Below, piece after piece: positions 24,731-33,670 of a stretch of 64,000 nt of DNA (positions are counted from its first letter, which is position 1; the number at the start of each line of letters is the position of its first letter). A model generated the notes under the pieces. It saw nothing but the letters and a program-made list of their open reading frames with translations, searched no databases and was not told the origin of the DNA. A program made the position numbers and the translations under genes. Source of the DNA: Quisquiliibacterium transsilvanicum (lineage in GTDB: Bacteria; Pseudomonadota; Gammaproteobacteria; Burkholderiales; Burkholderiaceae_E); the NCBI RefSeq assembly GCF_014202215.1, contig NZ_JACHGB010000006.1, positions 124,001-188,000 of the forward strand. Reading direction: 5' to 3'.

Positions 24731-25996
24731 ATGTTCGGTTTCCTCAGACGCAAGCAGCCCGGGGCGACTCCCTCCGAGCCGTCTTCCCCCGTAACGGCCG
24801 ACGCCGCCGCCACGCCGCCGCCGCCCAGCGAGCGGGCGATCCCGTCGTTCCTGCGGGCGGAACCGGTGCCTGCTCCGGCCCCTGCTCCGGCTCCGGCTCC
24901 TGTCCCGGCTCCTGTCCCGGCTCCTGTCCCGGCTCCTGTCCCGGCTCCTGTCCCGGCTCCTGTCCCGGCTCCTGTCCCGGCTCCTGTCCCGGCTCCTGCT
25001 CCGCCTCCGGCTCCCGCTCCGGTTCCCGCTCCAGCGCCCGCCGAACCTGCCGTCGAGACCGTTCTGGTCGTGCCGTCGGCTGCCGAGCGCCAGTCGTGGA
25101 TGAAGCGCCTGCGCCAGGGCCTGAGCAAGACGCGCAGCAATCTGTCCGGGCTGTTCGGCGGCGGTGCGAAGATCGACGACGTGCTCTACGAGGAGCTCGA
25201 GACCGCGCTGCTGGTCAGTGACGCCGGCGTGGAGACCACCCAGTGGCTGCTGGACTCCCTGCGTACGCGGGTGCGCCAGCAGCGGCTGACCGAGGCCAGC
25301 CAGGTCCGCGACGCGCTGCGCGCGCTGCTGGTGGAACTTCTGAAGCCGCTGGAGCAGCCGGTGGACATCGATCGGGCGACGCCGCTGGTGGTCATGATCG
25401 CGGGCGTCAACGGCGCCGGCAAGACGACTTCGATCGGCAAGCTCGCTCACCACCTGCAGCGCGAGGGCAAGTCCATCCTGCTCGCCGCCGGCGACACTTT
25501 CCGGGCCGCCGCGCGGGAGCAGCTGGCTGAATGGGGGGCGCGCAACAACGTCCAGGTGATCGCCCAGGAGGGCGGCGACCCGGCCGCGGTGGCTTTCGAC
25601 GCGGTGTCCGCCGGGCGGGCACGCGGCGTCGGGGTCGTGATGGTCGACACTGCCGGCCGCCTGCCAACGCAGACCCACCTGATGGACGAGTTGAAGAAGA
25701 TCCGGCGGGTGATCGCGAAGTCGATGCCGGACGCACCGCACGAGAGCCTGCTGGTGCTGGATGGAAACACCGGCCAGAACATGCTGGCGCAGGTGCGGGC
25801 CTTCGACGAGGCGGTCGGCCTGACCGGGCTGATCGTGACCAAGCTCGACGGCACCGCCAAGGGCGGCGCGCTGGCGGCGCTGGCGCACACGCGGCGGGAC
25901 CGTCCGATCCCGGTCTACTTCATCGGCGTGGGCGAGGGCCTGGACGACCTGCAGGCATTCAGCGCGGAAGAGTTCGCCTCGGCGCTGGTCGACTGA
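24731..25996 (+). CDS. ftsY: Signal recognition particle receptor FtsY
   Basis: 421 residues. MFGFLRRKQ starts the variable acidic/linker A region, here a Pro/Ala-rich tract. The NG domain begins near residue 115 and carries GVNGAGKTTSIGKLA (G1), GDTFRAAAREQL, VDTAGRLPTQTHLMDEL (G3), TKLDGTAKGG (G4) and FIGVGEGLDDLQAF. FtsY is the membrane receptor that docks SRP-ribosome complexes by reciprocal GTP hydrolysis. The ATG at 24731 fits the usual N-terminus; longer upstream frames overlap the promoter region of the M16 gene. The A-domain lacks the usual acidic character. Confidence 0.96.
   Translation: MFGFLRRKQPGATPSEPSSPVTADAAATPPPPSERAIPSFLRAEPVPAPAPAPAPAPVPAPVPAPVPAPVPAPVPAPVPAPVPAPVPAPAPPPAPAPVPAPAPAEPAVETVLVVPSAAERQSWMKRLRQGLSKTRSNLSGLFGGGAKIDDVLYEELETALLVSDAGVETTQWLLDSLRTRVRQQRLTEASQVRDALRALLVELLKPLEQPVDIDRATPLVVMIAGVNGAGKTTSIGKLAHHLQREGKSILLAAGDTFRAAAREQLAEWGARNNVQVIAQEGGDPAAVAFDAVSAGRARGVGVVMVDTAGRLPTQTHLMDELKKIRRVIAKSMPDAPHESLLVLDGNTGQNMLAQVRAFDEAVGLTGLIVTKLDGTAKGGALAALAHTRRDRPIPVYFIGVGEGLDDLQAFSAEEFASALVD
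24901..24996 (+). repeat. 12-bp in-frame tandem repeat (8 copies) in ftsY
   Basis: TGTCCCGGCTCC is repeated eight times without change, encoding eight PVPA units at about residues 57-89. Related CCGGCTCC/CCTGCTCC units flank it on both sides, so the whole Pro/Ala linker seems to have grown by duplication. Confidence 0.97.
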
Positions 25997-26055
25997 CAGC
26001 CCTCGTCGCCGACGCCCCGCCCCGCCGGCCAGCCGGGCGGTGGCGCGGGCTCACG

Positions 26056-27870
26056 CTAGGCCGGAAAGCGCGCCCCGGACGGACCGGCCCCGGCGCCGCC
26101 CGCCCCGCCGGTCTCGAGTTCGACGCGGTCGCGGCCCGCGGCCTTGGCACGGTACAACGCCGCGTCCGCACGCGCGAACAGCGTCTCCGCGGTGTCGCCC
26201 GGCTGCATCTGCGCGACGCCGACGCTCACCGACACCACCGGCTGGCTGCCGTCTGGAGCGGCGCGGCGCGAGTCCCGCATGCCCGACCGCACCCGCTCGG
26301 CCACCTCGAGCGCCCTGGCCATGGCAAGCCCCGGCAGCAGCAGCACGAACTCCTCGCCGCCGTAGCGGAACGCGAAGTCGCTGGTGCGGATGCTGCAGGT
26401 CACCGTTGCCGACAGCGCCTGGATGACCTGATCTCCGAAGCCGTGGCCGTGCCTGTCATTGACCTCCTTGAAGTGGTCGATGTCGACCACCAGCAGCGAA
26501 ACAGCCGCCCCGGCGCGACGGCATCGATCGAGCGTCTCGGGCACCGTGCGGTCGTACGCCCGCCGATTGCCTAGGCCGGTCAGCGCATCGCGCTGCGACA
26601 GGCGAGAAAGCTCCTGGGTCCGCTCGGCAAGCCGCTGGCGCTCGCCGCGCAGGTCGCGGACCTGCGAGCCCACCGCCACCGACAGCAGGATCGCCTCTGC
26701 CCAGACGCCCAGCGCCGTCGCATGGATCAGCGCCGGCCACCAGGGCAGCAGCCCGAGGTACATGGCGACGAAACCGGTCGCGGCGACCGCGAGCGAGCCG
26801 AAGGCCACCGCGGTGGCCCGCGCCAACGGATGTGCGCGGCGCAGCGCTGCGGCGATCTCCGCGGCGACCGCGACCAGCGCAGCGATCGTGACCGCGACGC
26901 TGAGCAGCGCGATCGCCTGCGTCGCCGCGAAGGGCAGCGAGATCGCCAGCGCCAGCCAGCCGAACAGCAGCGCGGCATGCCAGGGCTTGCGCCACGAGGC
27001 GGCATCGGCAGCCAGCAGTCCGCGCACGAAGAACCAGTGGAACAGCGCGGCGATCGCCACCGCGAAGCCGCTGACCCGCTGCACCGCGCCGAAGGGATCC
27101 TGCCCCGCCGGCAGCAGCCACAGCAGGGCGCGGTCGAACACCCCGCTGGCGATGCCGTAGAAGAGCGCCAGCGCCAGTGCGGAGGCGGAGTAGGCCCACA
27201 GGCCGCGCAGCCGGGTAAGCCGCGCCAGCACTGCGCAGTAGGCCACCAGCGAGACGATGCCGCCAGCCAGCAGGCCGCCGAGCAGCGTGCGGTCGCCGAC
27301 CTCGTCCGCGAGGCCCCGGCCGGAGACGATCGTCGGTGCCGCCAGCACCGGCCCCGGCCCGGCGACCCGGATCAGGTACTCGGCGGCATGGTCCGGCAGA
27401 GGATTGACCGGGACCATCGCCTGACGGATCTGCAACTGACCGGCGCCCGTGACCGGATCCAGCGGCGACGCCTCGAGCGTCCATCCTTCGCCCTGCACGC
27501 GCCGGAACACGCTCACCCGGTTGCCGAACGGATTGCCGAGCTTGAGGAACACGGGCTCGTGGCAGCCGGAGCCCGCCTCCACCACGAAACGCAGCCAGAC
27601 CGCGCCCTTGACGAGGCCGAAGTTCAGGCGATTCCCGTCAGAGGGTGCAAAGGCCTCCCCCTGGACTGCCACCGGGTCGGTCCTGCCTGCGGGATCGCGC
27701 AAGGCCTCCAGGTGCCGGGCCCCGAGCTCCAGGGGACTGCAATCGCCGATGCGCACGGGCCCGCCCGCACCGTGTGACAGGATCGGGAGGCATCCGGCGA
27801 CGAAGAGGAGACAGCTTGCAGCCAGCCGCAGAAGGCGGCGGCAAGACGACACAGGAGTCAGCAGACGCAT
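26056..27870 (-). CDS. Membrane diguanylate cyclase with 7TM-DISM sensor
   Basis: 604 residues. A signal-like N-terminus is followed by a periplasmic DISMED2-like domain (about 40-180), seven hydrophobic helices (about 200-400) and a GGDEF domain with RDALTGLGNRRAYDR, DIDHFKEVNDRHGHG and the active loop GGEEF (about 500). The RxxD inhibitory site sits five residues before it (RTSDFAFRY then GGEEF), so product inhibition is likely. It makes c-di-GMP in response to a periplasmic ligand, perhaps a carbohydrate. The C-terminus is a Gly/Ala-rich tail. It is convergent with ftsY, with 59 bp between them. Confidence 0.9.
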   Translation of the reverse strand: MRLLTPVSSCRRLLRLAASCLLFVAGCLPILSHGAGGPVRIGDCSPLELGARHLEALRDPAGRTDPVAVQGEAFAPSDGNRLNFGLVKGAVWLRFVVEAGSGCHEPVFLKLGNPFGNRVSVFRRVQGEGWTLEASPLDPVTGAGQLQIRQAMVPVNPLPDHAAEYLIRVAGPGPVLAAPTIVSGRGLADEVGDRTLLGGLLAGGIVSLVAYCAVLARLTRLRGLWAYSASALALALFYGIASGVFDRALLWLLPAGQDPFGAVQRVSGFAVAIAALFHWFFVRGLLAADAASWRKPWHAALLFGWLALAISLPFAATQAIALLSVAVTIAALVAVAAEIAAALRRAHPLARATAVAFGSLAVAATGFVAMYLGLLPWWPALIHATALGVWAEAILLSVAVGSQVRDLRGERQRLAERTQELSRLSQRDALTGLGNRRAYDRTVPETLDRCRRAGAAVSLLVVDIDHFKEVNDRHGHGFGDQVIQALSATVTCSIRTSDFAFRYGGEEFVLLLPGLAMARALEVAERVRSGMRDSRRAAPDGSQPVVSVSVGVAQMQPGDTAETLFARADAALYRAKAAGRDRVELETGGAGGAGAGPSGARFPA

Positions 27871-28028
27871 GAGGAGGAACCTGTTTTCTTCGATCCTGAG
27901 GCCTGCCCGCCAGGATGTCCACCGCGCCCACGCTCAGGGCATGAACTCTTTTCGGATCAATGCTTTACGCACCCCAGGCGCGCCGCGGATTCATTGCCGG
28001 GGCCTATCGCGATCATCGCCAGGATCCA

Positions 28029-28055
28029 TTAGCACTCTCGACCCATGAGTGCTAT
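28029..28055 (+). promoter_or_regulatory. CIRCE element upstream of rpoH
   Basis: TTAGCACTC, nine bases, then GAGTGCTAT: 17 of 18 positions match the CIRCE consensus (TTAGCACTC-N9-GAGTGCTAA). This is the operator of the HrcA repressor. It ends about 52 bp before the rpoH start, so HrcA probably represses rpoH transcription. No hrcA gene is in the window. Confidence 0.92.
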
Positions 28056-28107
28056 TCTTTGAATCCAAGTCGCATATGGCGACGCACCAAGAGAGGAACG
28101 CGAACAC

Positions 28108-29004
28108 ATGTCCGAACGGAATCCGACTGCCCTGATCTCCGCCCGCGCCGGCGGCGCCGCGATGATGCTGCCGGCCGTCGGGAACCTGGATGCCTACATC
28201 AGCGCCGTGAACCGGCTGCCGATGCTGTCGCCCGAGCGGGAAACCGATCTCGGCCGCAGGCTGCGCGACCACAACGACCTGGAAGCCGCCCGTGACCTGG
28301 TGATGTCCCACCTGCGGCTCGTGGTGTCGATTTCGCGCCAGTACCTGGGCTACGGCCTGCCGCACGCCGACCTGATCCAGGAAGGAAACATCGGTCTGAT
28401 GAAGGCGGTGCGGCGCTTCGACCCCGAGCGCGGCGTGCGGCTCGTGTCCTTCGCGCTGCACTGGATCAAGGCCGAGATCCACGAGTACGTCCTGAAGAAC
28501 TGGCGGATGGTCAAGGTGGCCACCACCAAGGCGCAGCGCAAGCTCTTCTTCAATCTGCGCTCGATGAAGACCGGCTCCCGCACCCTGTCGCCCGAAGACG
28601 TCGCGGTGATCGCCAAGGAGCTGAACGTCCGAGAGAAGGACGTCGTCGAGATGGAAGCCCGGCTGACGGGCCAGGAAATTGCGCTGGAAGCGGGCTCGGA
28701 CGACGGCGACGACGACTTCGCCCCGATCTCCTACCTGGCGGCGGCGCAGTCCGAGCCCAGCCAGATCCTGGAGCGGCGCCAGTACGACCAGCTGCAGGGC
28801 GAAGGCCTGGAGCAGGCGCTCGCCGGGCTGGACGACCGCAGCCGCCGGATCATCGAGGCCCGCTGGCTTCGCGACGAGGACGAAGGCGGCGGCCGCACCC
28901 TGCACGATCTGGCCGGCGAGTTCGGCGTGTCCGCCGAGCGGATCCGCCAGATCGAGGCCAAGGCGCTGCAGAAGATGAAAGGTTCGCTCGCGCAGTACGT
29001 CTAA
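28108..29004 (+). CDS. rpoH: RNA polymerase heat-shock sigma factor RpoH (sigma-32)
   Basis: 298 residues. Region 1.2 (NLDAYISAVNRLPMLSPE), region 2 (LRLVVSISRQYLGYGLPHADLIQEGN and GLMKAVRRFDP), the RpoH box (KAQRKLFFNLRSMK) and region 4 helix-turn-helix (TLHDLAGEFGVSAERIRQIE) are all present. It directs polymerase to heat-shock promoters. GAGAGGAA precedes the ATG. A CIRCE operator lies directly upstream and two hairpins follow. hslVU, a usual RpoH target, is in this window at about 57 kb. Confidence 0.96.
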   Translation: MSERNPTALISARAGGAAMMLPAVGNLDAYISAVNRLPMLSPERETDLGRRLRDHNDLEAARDLVMSHLRLVVSISRQYLGYGLPHADLIQEGNIGLMKAVRRFDPERGVRLVSFALHWIKAEIHEYVLKNWRMVKVATTKAQRKLFFNLRSMKTGSRTLSPEDVAVIAKELNVREKDVVEMEARLTGQEIALEAGSDDGDDDFAPISYLAAAQSEPSQILERRQYDQLQGEGLEQALAGLDDRSRRIIEARWLRDEDEGGGRTLHDLAGEFGVSAERIRQIEAKALQKMKGSLAQYV

Positions 29005-29055
29005 AGGGTGCATGACGCGGTCGGAGCGGCGAGAGCGCTCCGGTCGCCGAATGCA

Positions 29056-29075
29056 ACCGGTTCTCCGGTGTTTTT
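29056..29075 (+). terminator. First hairpin terminator after rpoH
   Basis: ACCGG-TTCT-CCGGT followed by G and five T residues, about 50 bp after the rpoH stop. Confidence 0.7.
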
Positions 29076-29090
29076 CCTCCCTCCTCCTTG

Positions 29091-29125
29091 GCCGCCAACG
29101 GATCTTCCGAAGGCGGCTTTTTCTT
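29091..29125 (+). terminator. Second hairpin terminator after rpoH
   Basis: GCCGCC at 29091 pairs with GGCGGC at 29112, followed by a T-rich run (TTTTTCTTT). Confidence 0.65.
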
Positions 29126-29154
29126 TCCTGAGGCGGGAGGACGCGCTGCGCGGA

Positions 29155-29553
29155 TCAGCGTTGCGGGCTGCGGCTGCGCGCCCACAGGCGCCGGTAGGCG
29201 CCAGCGACGGCATCGAGCACCTCGTCGCTCTCTCCCAGCGCCGGCCATAGCCCGATCTCCACCCCCGGATGGCGCGCACGCGCGGCGTCGAGCAGCACGG
29301 GAACGTCATTGCGCAGGTGGCCGCCCGCGGCCCAGAACACCGGCGCAACCTCGATGCGGCCCGCCCCGCGAGCCACCGCAGCGTCGATCGCATCCCCCAG
29401 GCCGGGAGACATGAACTCGAGGAAGGCCACCGACACCGCGCAGCCGGGCAATGCCGCCTGCATCCGCTCGTGCAGGCCGTCCAGCGGCGCGCGCCATTGG
29501 GGGTCGCGCGCACCATGGGCGAACAGGATGAGTGCTTCGTCAGGCTGGTCCAT
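29155..29553 (-). CDS. CbiX/SirB-like chelatase
   Basis: 132 residues, the length of single-domain CbiX-small proteins. FAHGARDPQWRAP near the start and the histidine in FWAAGGHLRNDVP match the chelatase metal/tetrapyrrole site. Such proteins insert Co or Fe into sirohydrochlorin for cobalamin or siroheme. The context (next to sco, cyoE and ctaA) points to tetrapyrrole or metal handling, but the actual metal is unknown. It begins 9 bp after the sco stop and is probably the last gene of the oxidase operon, facing the rpoH terminators. Confidence 0.8.
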   Translation of the reverse strand: MDQPDEALILFAHGARDPQWRAPLDGLHERMQAALPGCAVSVAFLEFMSPGLGDAIDAAVARGAGRIEVAPVFWAAGGHLRNDVPVLLDAARARHPGVEIGLWPALGESDEVLDAVAGAYRRLWARSRSPQR

Positions 29554-29562
29554 CGCAGAAAA

Positions 29563-30153
29563 TCAGCCTTCGTCGATCAGGCGCTCGAGGTCCTGGGCGA
29601 GCGGCTCGGCGCCCTGCCCGTGCTTGATGAACAGGCGCACCCGGCCCTTGGCGTCGAACGCGAAGCTGCCCGCGCTGTGGTCGACCGTGTAGATGCCCGG
29701 CGCGCTGCCGGGGACCTTCTGGTAGAAGACCTTGAACTCCTTGGCGACCTTGGCGGTGCTCTCCGGGTCGCCGTACAGTCCGACGAAGCGGCGATCGAAC
29801 GCGGGAACGTAGCTGGCCAGAAGTTCCTGAGTGTCGCGCTCCGGGTCCACCGTGACGAACAGCGCCTGGACGCGCTCGGCCTTGTCGCCGAGCAGGCGCA
29901 TCACCTCCGCCATCTCGCTCAGCGTCGTCGGGCAGACATCCGGGCAGTGCGTGTAGCCGAAGAAGATGGTGACCACCTTGCCGCGGTAGTCCGCCAGGGT
30001 CCGGCGCTGGCCGTTGTGATCGGTGAGCTCGAAGCCCTTGCCGAAGTCAGCGCCGGTGACGTCGGTGTTGCGGAACGCGGGCTTGTCGGAATCGCAGCCG
30101 GTCAGCCAGAGCGCGGCCAACGCCGGCGCGAGGAGCATCAGGCGTCTGCGCAT
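29563..30153 (-). CDS. sco: SCO1/SenC copper chaperone lipoprotein
   Basis: 196 residues. The N-terminus has a lipobox (LWLTGC). The thioredoxin fold carries the copper ligands CPDVCP in FFGYTHCPDVCPTTLSE and the distal histidine in YTVDHSAGSFAF. SCO proteins deliver copper to, or reduce, the CuA site of cytochrome oxidase subunit II. The gene follows cyoE by 8 bp in the cta cluster, fitting that role. Confidence 0.93.
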   Translation of the reverse strand: MRRRLMLLAPALAALWLTGCDSDKPAFRNTDVTGADFGKGFELTDHNGQRRTLADYRGKVVTIFFGYTHCPDVCPTTLSEMAEVMRLLGDKAERVQALFVTVDPERDTQELLASYVPAFDRRFVGLYGDPESTAKVAKEFKVFYQKVPGSAPGIYTVDHSAGSFAFDAKGRVRLFIKHGQGAEPLAQDLERLIDEG

Positions 30154-30161
30154 GGGGCCTC

Positions 30162-31052
30162 TCAGAGATAGTGGTCGATCAGCAGGGCGCCGAACAGCGC
30201 CGCCAGGTAGAAGATCGAATAGCCGAAGGTGCGCTTCGACAGCGCGTCCGAGTAGTTGCGCCAGAGCCGCCAGGCGTAGGCCAGGAACACGCCGCCAAGC
30301 GCCAGCGCGCACACCAGGTAGAACCATCCGCTCATCCCGATCAGGAATGGCAGCACGGTGGTGGCCACCAGCAGCAGGGTGTAGAGGAGGATGTTCAGGC
30401 GCGTGAACTCGGAGCCGTGGGTGACCGGCAACATCGGCAGCCCGGACTTTCGGTAGTCCTCGATGCGGTACAGCGCCAGCGCCCAGAAGTGCGGCGGCGT
30501 CCAGACGAAGATGATCAGGAAGAGCACCAGCGCCTGCGCACTCACCTCGTTGGCGACGGCGACCCAGCCGAGCAGCGGCGGCATCGCGCCTGAAGCGCCG
30601 CCGATGACGATGTTCTGCGGCGTGGCCGGCTTGAGCAGCACCGTGTACACGACCGCATAGCCGACGAAGGTGGCCAGCGTCAGCCACATCGTCAGTGCGT
30701 TCACGAAGGCATGGAGCATCCAGGCGCCGAGCACGCCGAGCACGACGGCGAAGATCACGGTGCCGGTCGCCCCGACCTCGCCGCGGGCCAGCGGCCTGGC
30801 GCGGGTACGGGCCATCTTCGCGTCGATGCCGCGCTCGATCAGGCAGTTGAAGGCGAACCCCGCCGCGGCCAGCAGGGCGATGCCCAAGGTGCCGAAGAAG
30901 AGGATCCGCAGCGGCACCATTCCCTCGGTCGCCAGCAGCATCCCGATCAGCGCGCAGAACGCCGCCAGCAGCACGATCCGCGGCTTGGTCAGCGCGAGAT
31001 ATTGCGATGCGATGTGTCGCCAGTCGGTAGGGTGCGTGGGGTGGGCGTGCAT
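30162..31052 (-). CDS. cyoE: Protoheme IX farnesyltransferase (heme O synthase)
   Basis: 296 residues with about nine hydrophobic helices. The prenyltransferase motifs are [20 protein letters not shown] and [16 protein letters not shown]; the [12 protein letters not shown] segment is also diagnostic. It adds a farnesyl group to heme B, giving heme O for the CtaA step. Also called ctaB. It lies 86 bp downstream of ctaA. Confidence 0.95.
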   Translation of the reverse strand: MHAHPTHPTDWRHIASQYLALTKPRIVLLAAFCALIGMLLATEGMVPLRILFFGTLGIALLAAAGFAFNCLIERGIDAKMARTRARPLARGEVGATGTVIFAVVLGVLGAWMLHAFVNALTMWLTLATFVGYAVVYTVLLKPATPQNIVIGGASGAMPPLLGWVAVANEVSAQALVLFLIIFVWTPPHFWALALYRIEDYRKSGLPMLPVTHGSEFTRLNILLYTLLLVATTVLPFLIGMSGWFYLVCALALGGVFLAYAWRLWRNYSDALSKRTFGYSIFYLAALFGALLIDHYL

Positions 31053-31138
31053 GGATGGGAAGCGCCGTGGACGCGGACGGCCCCTGTGCGGGGGCCGCGT
31101 TCGGCGCCGGAAATGCACGGCACCGCGGCAGGCCCGGG

Positions 31139-32302
31139 TCAGATCATCCGTCGGGCGCGAGCTGCGCGGAAGTGTAGCACCACCAGCAGCGCCAGCAGAA
31201 CAGCCGCACCGCCGTTGTGGGCGACCGCCACCGGCAGGGGCAGGCTGAACCAGACGTTCGAGAGCCCGAGCAGCCACTGCAGCGCGAGCACGGCCAGCAG
31301 GGCGGCGCCCAGGCGCTCTTCGCCGGGGGCGCGCATGGCCCTCCAGCCCACCCAGCCCACGACCGCGAGCGCGACCAGCGCCCCGATCCGGTGGCTGAGG
31401 TGGATCGCGGTCAGCGCCTGCGCGGGAAGCAGTTCGCCGTCACCGGTCATTCCGAGCTCGCGCAGGAAGTGGAAGCCGTCCGCAAAGTTGACCGCGGGCC
31501 ACCAGCTGCCCTGGCAGGTGGGCAGGTCGGTACAGGCCAGCGCGGCGTAGTTGGTGCTGGTCCAGCCGCCCAGGAAGATCTGCGCCAGCACCACCAGCAG
31601 GCCGATCCGCACCGGCATCGTCAGCCCGGCCGCCGGCTCGGGATCGACGTAGCGCGCCGGCGGCAACTGGCGCAGCCACAGCCACAGCAGCAGCACGAAG
31701 ACCAGCAGTCCGCCGAGCAGGTGCCCGGTGACGATCGCCGGCTTGAGCAGCAGCGTGACCGTCCATTTGCCGAACAGCCCCTGCAGGATCACCACGCCGA
31801 CCAGCACCGTGGCCAGCCACGGCGACTGCCCGAGCCGCGCGCGCCAGCACCAGGCCAGCACGGCGATGACCACGATCAGCATTCCCAGCAGGGTGGCGAC
31901 GTAGCGGTGCCCCATCTCGCGCCAGGCCTTGCCCATCGAGACCGGCCCGTGCTCGCCGCCCTGCTGAGCGACCGCCTCGGCGATCTGCGCGCCAGCCTGT
32001 ACCGGAGTCAGCTTGCCGTAGCAGCCAGGCCAGTCCGGACAGCCCAGCCCCGCGTCGGTCAGGCGCACCCAGGCGCCCAGCATCAGCAGGCCCAGCGTGA
32101 GCACGACCGCGATGCCCAGCAGCCGCCGGAAGCGCAGGGCCCGGCGATCCGGTCCGGCCGCTGCGGGCCGGGCGCTGACCCTGGCGACCACGTCGCGGGT
32201 CGCGTCGTAGGCAACCTCGTACAGCGCGGCGCCGTCGGCGGCGGCAGCGCGCGCGGCGCGCTTGGCGCTCTTGCGTGCCGATCCCGGACCGACCTTGCTC
32301 AT
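31139..32302 (-). CDS. ctaA: Heme A synthase (CtaA/COX15)
   Basis: 387 residues with eight hydrophobic helices after an Ala/Arg-rich cytoplasmic leader of about 55 residues, longer than usual. Heme-ligand histidines are in [34 protein letters not shown] and [11 protein letters not shown]. The Cys pairs [10 protein letters not shown] and [13 protein letters not shown] are in extracytoplasmic loops. It oxidises heme O to heme A. The start overlaps the stop of the preceding CxxxC protein gene (ATGA). Confidence 0.93.
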   Translation of the reverse strand: MSKVGPGSARKSAKRAARAAAADGAALYEVAYDATRDVVARVSARPAAAGPDRRALRFRRLLGIAVVLTLGLLMLGAWVRLTDAGLGCPDWPGCYGKLTPVQAGAQIAEAVAQQGGEHGPVSMGKAWREMGHRYVATLLGMLIVVIAVLAWCWRARLGQSPWLATVLVGVVILQGLFGKWTVTLLLKPAIVTGHLLGGLLVFVLLLWLWLRQLPPARYVDPEPAAGLTMPVRIGLLVVLAQIFLGGWTSTNYAALACTDLPTCQGSWWPAVNFADGFHFLRELGMTGDGELLPAQALTAIHLSHRIGALVALAVVGWVGWRAMRAPGEERLGAALLAVLALQWLLGLSNVWFSLPLPVAVAHNGGAAVLLALLVVLHFRAARARRMI

Positions 32303-32910
32303 CAGCCGATCCTCGACGCGCGCAGCAGCTTGGCCAGGTCCTTCTTCATCCGGCTCGGATCCGCGTCCGCGGGAAAGCGCATCATCACGTTGCCCAGGGG
32401 GTCGACCACGTAGATGTGGTCGGACGCCGCACCGCCCGGCGCGGGAAACACACCGGCCACCGCCGCGGGCGCGGCGCGGCGCAGGTGCAGCCCTTCGTGG
32501 CCGGCGAGCACCTCCGGGGCCGGCACGGCCGGGCTGGTCAGCAGCAGAAGCCGCTCCACGCGCTCGCGCTCCTTGCCGGTGGTCAGCCGCACCTGGCGGA
32601 TCGCGTAGAGGCGATCCTGGCAGACCTTCGCACAGTCGCCCGGCTCGATCACCACCATGGTCCACTTGCCGCCTACCGCCCCAAGGTCGGACGGAGCGCC
32701 CGCGGCCGTACCGACCGCCAGACCCGTGATCGCGGGCATCGGCTCGATAAGCTCGCCGTAGTTCGTCCGGCCCTCGGGCCGGATGACGTAGTAGGTGAGA
32801 TAGGACGCGATCACCGGCGCCGCGCACACCAGCAGCACTGCGATCAGTTTCCAGCGGCCCCGGCTGGTCCGGGCGCCCGTGGCTTCAGGAGGGTTCTGCA
32901 CTGCGTTCAC
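32302..32910 (-). CDS. Membrane-anchored thioredoxin-fold-like protein of the oxidase operon
   Basis: About 202 residues. One N-terminal transmembrane helix (WKLIAVLLVCAAPVIASYLT) is followed by an extracytoplasmic domain with MVVIEPGDCAKVCQDRLYAI and VVDPLGNVMMRFP. The CxxxC pair and the order of strands resemble a distant SCO/thioredoxin-like fold lacking the distal histidine. It sits between SURF1 and ctaA, where many betaproteobacteria have such a gene, so a part in oxidase assembly or copper/thiol chemistry is likely but unproven. The start is uncertain: GTG at 32910 or 32901, both inside the end of SURF1. Confidence 0.7.
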   Translation of the reverse strand: MNAVQNPPEATGARTSRGRWKLIAVLLVCAAPVIASYLTYYVIRPEGRTNYGELIEPMPAITGLAVGTAAGAPSDLGAVGGKWTMVVIEPGDCAKVCQDRLYAIRQVRLTTGKERERVERLLLLTSPAVPAPEVLAGHEGLHLRRAAPAAVAGVFPAPGGAASDHIYVVDPLGNVMMRFPADADPSRMKKDLAKLLRASRIG

Positions 32911-33652
32911 GTCGTCTGAAGAAAGTGAGGTAGGTCCACAACCCGATGGTGGCCGCTGCCATCGAGTACCACTGGAAGGCGTAGCCGCGATGCTTGGCAA
33001 CGTCGCCGCCGGCGGGCGGCATCTCGCGCACCAGTCCGTCGTCGCGCAGGCCTGTCTCGCGGATCATCAGCGGCAGCAACTCCAGGCCCGACCACGCGCG
33101 AAAACGGTCGAAATCGATGTTCTGCCAGAGCCGGTCTCCAGGCCCCGGCACGGGCGCCTCCCGCAACTCCAGCACCTGCGCGATGCTGGCCTGGCCGAGC
33201 CCGTCGATCTCGACGAGCCCCTGCGGCGTGGGCACCTGCGGCAGCCGGGTCCGCTCGCGCGCATCGCGTGCGATCCAGCCGCGCAGCACCAGCACATGCC
33301 GCTGCGAGCCCTCGATTCTAACCGGCGTGACGACATGGAATCCCGCAACCCCCTTGCGGGTCCGGTTGTCGATGTACACGGTGTGCTCCGCGATGAAACT
33401 GCCGCGCACCCGCACGCGCCGACCGTCGAGCGGCGACAGGTCCGTCGCGTCGGCGGTAACCGAGAGCGGCGCGTCGCGCCCGGCCGCGTCGATGCTTGCC
33501 TGGATCGACGCCTTCTCCTCGGCCCGCCGGATCTGCCAGTTGCCCAGCGAGACGGTGAGCGCCACCAGCCCGATCGCCAGCAGGGTCGGCAGCGCCGCGG
33601 GGCGCCGCCAACGGCGCCCCGCGGGCGAGCCGCTAGAATGCGCGCTGCTCAA
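32885..33652 (-). CDS. SURF1 family cytochrome oxidase assembly protein
   Basis: About 255 residues. The SURF1 pattern is clear: N-terminal helix ending in LTVSLGNWQIRRAEEK, VRVRGSFIAEHTVYIDNRT, GFHVVTPVRI, VLVLRGWIARD, and the C-terminal helix with HRGYAFQWYSMAAATI. SURF1 helps insert heme A into subunit I. No ATG is available near the expected start; a TTG at 33652 preceded by GGGCAGGGA is the best candidate. The DUF2909 gene on the other strand begins only 18 bp from this start. Confidence 0.87.
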   Translation of the reverse strand: MSSAHSSGSPAGRRWRRPAALPTLLAIGLVALTVSLGNWQIRRAEEKASIQASIDAAGRDAPLSVTADATDLSPLDGRRVRVRGSFIAEHTVYIDNRTRKGVAGFHVVTPVRIEGSQRHVLVLRGWIARDARERTRLPQVPTPQGLVEIDGLGQASIAQVLELREAPVPGPGDRLWQNIDFDRFRAWSGLELLPLMIRETGLRDDGLVREMPPAGGDVAKHRGYAFQWYSMAAATIGLWTYLTFFRRRERSAEPS

Positions 33653-33670
33653 TCCCTGCCCCCGGACGCC

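Noticed and set aside
24901-24996. Possible CRISPR array
   Set aside because: Units are 12 bp and directly abutting, with no unique spacers, and lie in frame inside ftsY.
24400-25888. Minus-strand frame encoding long Arg/Ser or Gly/Ala repeats opposite the ftsY linker
   Set aside because: It is the complement of the 12-bp repeat in ftsY and has no start signal or domain.
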